A stretch of DNA of 64,000 nucleotides from Planctomycetia bacterium. Its GTDB lineage: Bacteria; Planctomycetota; Phycisphaerae; UBA1845; UTPLA1. Made by a program: the position numbers and the translations under genes. Below the pieces are notes generated by a model. That model did not search any database. It had not been told where the DNA came from and saw nothing but the letters and a program-made list of their open reading frames with translations. Numbering within the stretch: the stretch's first letter is position 1; each line of letters opens with the position of its first letter. Below, piece by piece: positions 61,783 to 64,000 of this stretch. The stretch lies in contig JABTTW010000002.1 in the NCBI GenBank assembly GCA_015075745.1, forward strand, positions 634,453 through 698,452. The letters are read 5' to 3'.

Positions 61783-62434
61783 TGTTTTTGATTTTGACTT
61801 TATTGCAAGTATCGGGCTCAAATCACCGATCGTCGGAATCATTGTCGGTTGGGCGCTCGTCGGTATCCCCGCGAGACGAATCGACTGGCGTCTTTGCTTG
61901 TATTACTATCTAGTGGCTCTGATCCTCTGGGTCGTAGCAGTGACCGCGAACCTGGTTGCAGGCGCGAACTCGATATTCGCGTTTACCCTCTGCCCATTGT
62001 ATCTCGTCATTCTTAGCGGCCCGATCATTGGCCTCATTGCCGCTACCTCGCCATGCCGATTGCGCTCAAGGTATCCATCGGGTCATTGCCAGAGCTGTGG
62101 GTACAACCTGACCGGAAACGTGAGCGGCCGATGTCCAGAGTGCGGCCAGTCGATGTCTGCCCCACCGGCCGAGCCGAAGATGCGAAACCCAAAACATGTC
62201 TTCTGGACAACCTGTGGGCTCATCGCCGTTCTGCTCGCACTGGCGGGCCCAGCATTTTATGAGGAGGGCTTATTTTTTCCGGTAGTCTGGACTGTCGCCA
62301 TAATTGCGTGCTGCACTCGGGCAATCTTGCTTGCCAAACATCTTAAGGTCAGCGGCCAGCCGCCGTCTCAGCCGAGTCATCACGCTGTGCCTGTTGACGA
62401 AACTCTACCCCCAATCGGACCAAGTCAGCCCTGA
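61757..62434 (+). CDS. Membrane protein with zinc ribbon
   Basis: The protein has 225 residues with several hydrophobic segments (IVGIIVGWALVGIPA, LYYYLVALILWVVAVTAN, FTLCPLYLVILSGPIIGLIA) and a zinc ribbon HCQSCGYNLTGNVSGRCPEC near residue 115, with two CxxC pairs. The ribbon type CxxCGYNLTG...CPECG is common in planctomycete membrane proteins of unknown role. It overlaps the BtpA-family gene by 26 bp and its 3' end overlaps the convergent lipoprotein gene by 86 bp. Function unknown. Confidence 0.75.
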   Translation: MLPLAQLADVFDFDFIASIGLKSPIVGIIVGWALVGIPARRIDWRLCLYYYLVALILWVVAVTANLVAGANSIFAFTLCPLYLVILSGPIIGLIAATSPCRLRSRYPSGHCQSCGYNLTGNVSGRCPECGQSMSAPPAEPKMRNPKHVFWTTCGLIAVLLALAGPAFYEEGLFFPVVWTVAIIACCTRAILLAKHLKVSGQPPSQPSHHAVPVDETLPPIGPSQP

Positions 62435-63899
62435 GCGCCTCCATGCGGATCACCTCAGGCAACGGGCCGTTCGTCGTCATGACGAAACCGCTGGACGAAT
62501 CGGCATTCAGCGAACCGTGCGCCGCGGATACGTCCACCAGCTTTGTCATCAGCTCGCTGCCGCAGTGCCAGCCGTCCTGCACCGAGGCCATCACGTCCGG
62601 CGGGTGTATCATCAAACCATGGAAGGCTCGCCAGAGTCGATGGAGGGCGTCTGGATATAGGTGGTCCTTCGTCGCTTCAAACAATAAGTTGTCGACGATG
62701 CTGCCGTCCGGACCGACTTCGCCCCGCTGACGAAGAACATCGATAACGGGAAGCAACAGTAGCGGGTCGCCATATTCGCAGTCGTACCTGTAGCCTTCGC
62801 CGGCGGCGCTTCGACGGATGCGAGCCAGACCGCTTTTGCCTCGAACAACGACCGCATCATCCTTGTCCAAGAAGGTCGTCAACTCGATGCCGTCCACGCC
62901 GATCATGTCACGGGCGACGGAATCCGGCGACTGGGTATAGACGCCCGCGTAGTTGACGACGCCGAACTCCGGCACGACCACGTCGGCGGGCCCTCGAAGC
63001 CGACTGGTGACGCGATAGCCGAACTTCTTCAGCAGGTCGGACAGCGGAATGCGCTTGCTGGGCAGCAGACAGTGGCCGTGGTCGGACATGAGGGTGATCT
63101 GCACACGGCCGCGCAGCTCGAACATCACCGCCTGACAAAATCGGTCCAGTCGAACCAGCGCCGACTGATGGCCGCTTCTACCCTGGGTCGCGCCGAGGCC
63201 GGAGGTGGTGACGACATAGCCGACGAACGGATTCTCCTGGCCGCGATAGAAATGCCGCTGAATCTTGCCGAGCTCGTGGCCATACCAGATGTCCGGCCAG
63301 AGATAGGCGACGGCGTGGGCGATGAACTGGAGGTGATAGTCGGTGTGACCAAGCCATCCCGCATTGCCCTCGGCGGCATAGACATCGTAACCGCCGTGCA
63401 GGACTTTACCGTCGTAATACTCCGATTCCGCACCTCGAGACGGGGAGACGCCGAAGAACTCAGAAAACGACAAATCGGTCATGACCGGGAACGGGCTGAT
63501 GACACGGCTGGGCGGAGGAAAGAGCCGAAATCGGCCTGCCTGCCAAGCTTCGTGGACGACGCCGTACGGGATGCTGTCGAGCAGAACGACGAGCTGCCTG
63601 TCGCCTTCGTTTGATCCGGCGCTGAGGCGATCGACGACTGCTTCGAGAACTCCGTCATTGTCGGTGTCGAATTGCAGACGATGAACTCGCCCGTCGGCGT
63701 TTAGAAACTCGGCGTAGTCCGGCTTCCCGTCATCGTTCATGTCATAGCGGTGTTCAACGTCACCGGCGTCTGTCGCGACAGTTTCCAGTGGCGCGACGGG
63801 GGCCAACTTCGGGCCAGGCCCGGCGCATCCCGGTCCCGTGGCGATTGCGGCCATCGCCGTGACGGCCGCGATGAGAATTTTGAACCACGACTTTTGCAT
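62349..63899 (-). CDS. Lipoprotein with EF-hand-like loops and phosphatase-like domain
   Basis: The protein has 516 residues from ATG 63899; TTG 63911 is an alternative. A signal peptide (ILIAAVTAMAAIATGPGC) ends in a possible lipid-modified Cys near residue 25. Two short calcium-loop-like motifs (MNDDGKPDYAEF and DTDNDGVLEAV) follow. The remainder resembles the alkaline-phosphatase/sulfatase superfamily (LVVLLDSIPYGVVHEAW and MSDHGHCLLPSKR), including a DHGH metal-site motif. It is secreted, but the first metal-site Asp/Ser pattern is atypical, so activity is unsure. The 3' end overlaps the zinc-ribbon gene. Confidence 0.7.
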   Translation of the reverse strand: MQKSWFKILIAAVTAMAAIATGPGCAGPGPKLAPVAPLETVATDAGDVEHRYDMNDDGKPDYAEFLNADGRVHRLQFDTDNDGVLEAVVDRLSAGSNEGDRQLVVLLDSIPYGVVHEAWQAGRFRLFPPPSRVISPFPVMTDLSFSEFFGVSPSRGAESEYYDGKVLHGGYDVYAAEGNAGWLGHTDYHLQFIAHAVAYLWPDIWYGHELGKIQRHFYRGQENPFVGYVVTTSGLGATQGRSGHQSALVRLDRFCQAVMFELRGRVQITLMSDHGHCLLPSKRIPLSDLLKKFGYRVTSRLRGPADVVVPEFGVVNYAGVYTQSPDSVARDMIGVDGIELTTFLDKDDAVVVRGKSGLARIRRSAAGEGYRYDCEYGDPLLLLPVIDVLRQRGEVGPDGSIVDNLLFEATKDHLYPDALHRLWRAFHGLMIHPPDVMASVQDGWHCGSELMTKLVDVSAAHGSLNADSSSGFVMTTNGPLPEVIRMEALRADLVRLGVEFRQQAQRDDSAETAAGR

Positions 63900-64000
63900 A
63901 ACTTGGCTCAATCCTGGAGCGATCGGCGAGACTTAATTCCTCGCGGGCGGGGTATCCTATGCTCGCGGCGTCACGCGGCCAAATCGCCAAGCGGCCGTCA

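Overview
This 64 kb window is high-GC bacterial chromosome. It most likely comes from the phylum Planctomycetota, perhaps the Phycisphaerae. That placement is inference: it rests on the CQSCGYNLTG...CPECG zinc ribbon in a small membrane protein, His-rich ATP synthase a and b subunits, a BtpA-family protein, a large secreted P-domain/thrombospondin-3 protein with a Cys-Cys-Gly/hydrophobic/Arg tail, and several big GT-C/TPR membrane proteins. No 16S gene is present to settle it.

Region 1 (1-9956, all +) is a tightly packed phage-tail-like module. It starts inside a tape-measure-like protein and continues with nine small structural-looking proteins, most joined by ATGA/TAATG overlaps. One is a fibre-like beta-repeat protein that carries a signal peptide. 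No capsid, terminase, lysis or integrase gene is visible. Region 2 (9957-10600) is non-coding and holds a perfect 66-bp direct repeat, an 8-bp tandem repeat and terminator-like hairpins.

Region 3 (10601-25481) is ordinary chromosome: a YhaM-like HD/OB nuclease, an AT-hook/winged-helix protein, an alginate-export-like porin, a STAS antagonist, a CII-like regulator, a ksgA-thioesterase-mnmE-HAD operon, an amino-acid ABC transporter joined to a TPR glycosyltransferase-like protein, and an AftB-like GT-C protein.

Region 4 (25494-42642, all -) holds the core machinery. The chaperone block reads groEL-groES-groEL-dnaJ-grpE-fmdB. Upstream of it is rpoB-(GNAT acetyltransferase)-rpoC-rpsL-rpsG, ended by a strong hairpin terminator.

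Region 5 (43376-53937) is the F1Fo ATP synthase. The minus-strand operon reads atpZ/I, atpI-like, atpB, atpE, atpF, atpH, atpA, a GT-C-like membrane gene, atpG, atpD. atpC lies apart on the opposite strand and may be leaderless. Directly behind the operon terminator sits the 5' part of a class-IIC-like group II intron with a truncated reverse-transcriptase reading frame.

Region 6 (54190-64000) starts with an atypical, more AT-rich two-gene cassette (Gp37/Gp68 three-Cys protein plus its TcmP partner). It is followed by sat, a large secreted P-domain protein, rmuC, a BtpA-family protein, a zinc-ribbon membrane protein and a phosphatase-like lipoprotein.

The items I find most worth a second look are the group II intron remnant behind the atp terminator, the TcmP cassette, the genes inserted into rpoBC and atp, and the orphan tail module next to an AT-hook protein and duplicated repeats.
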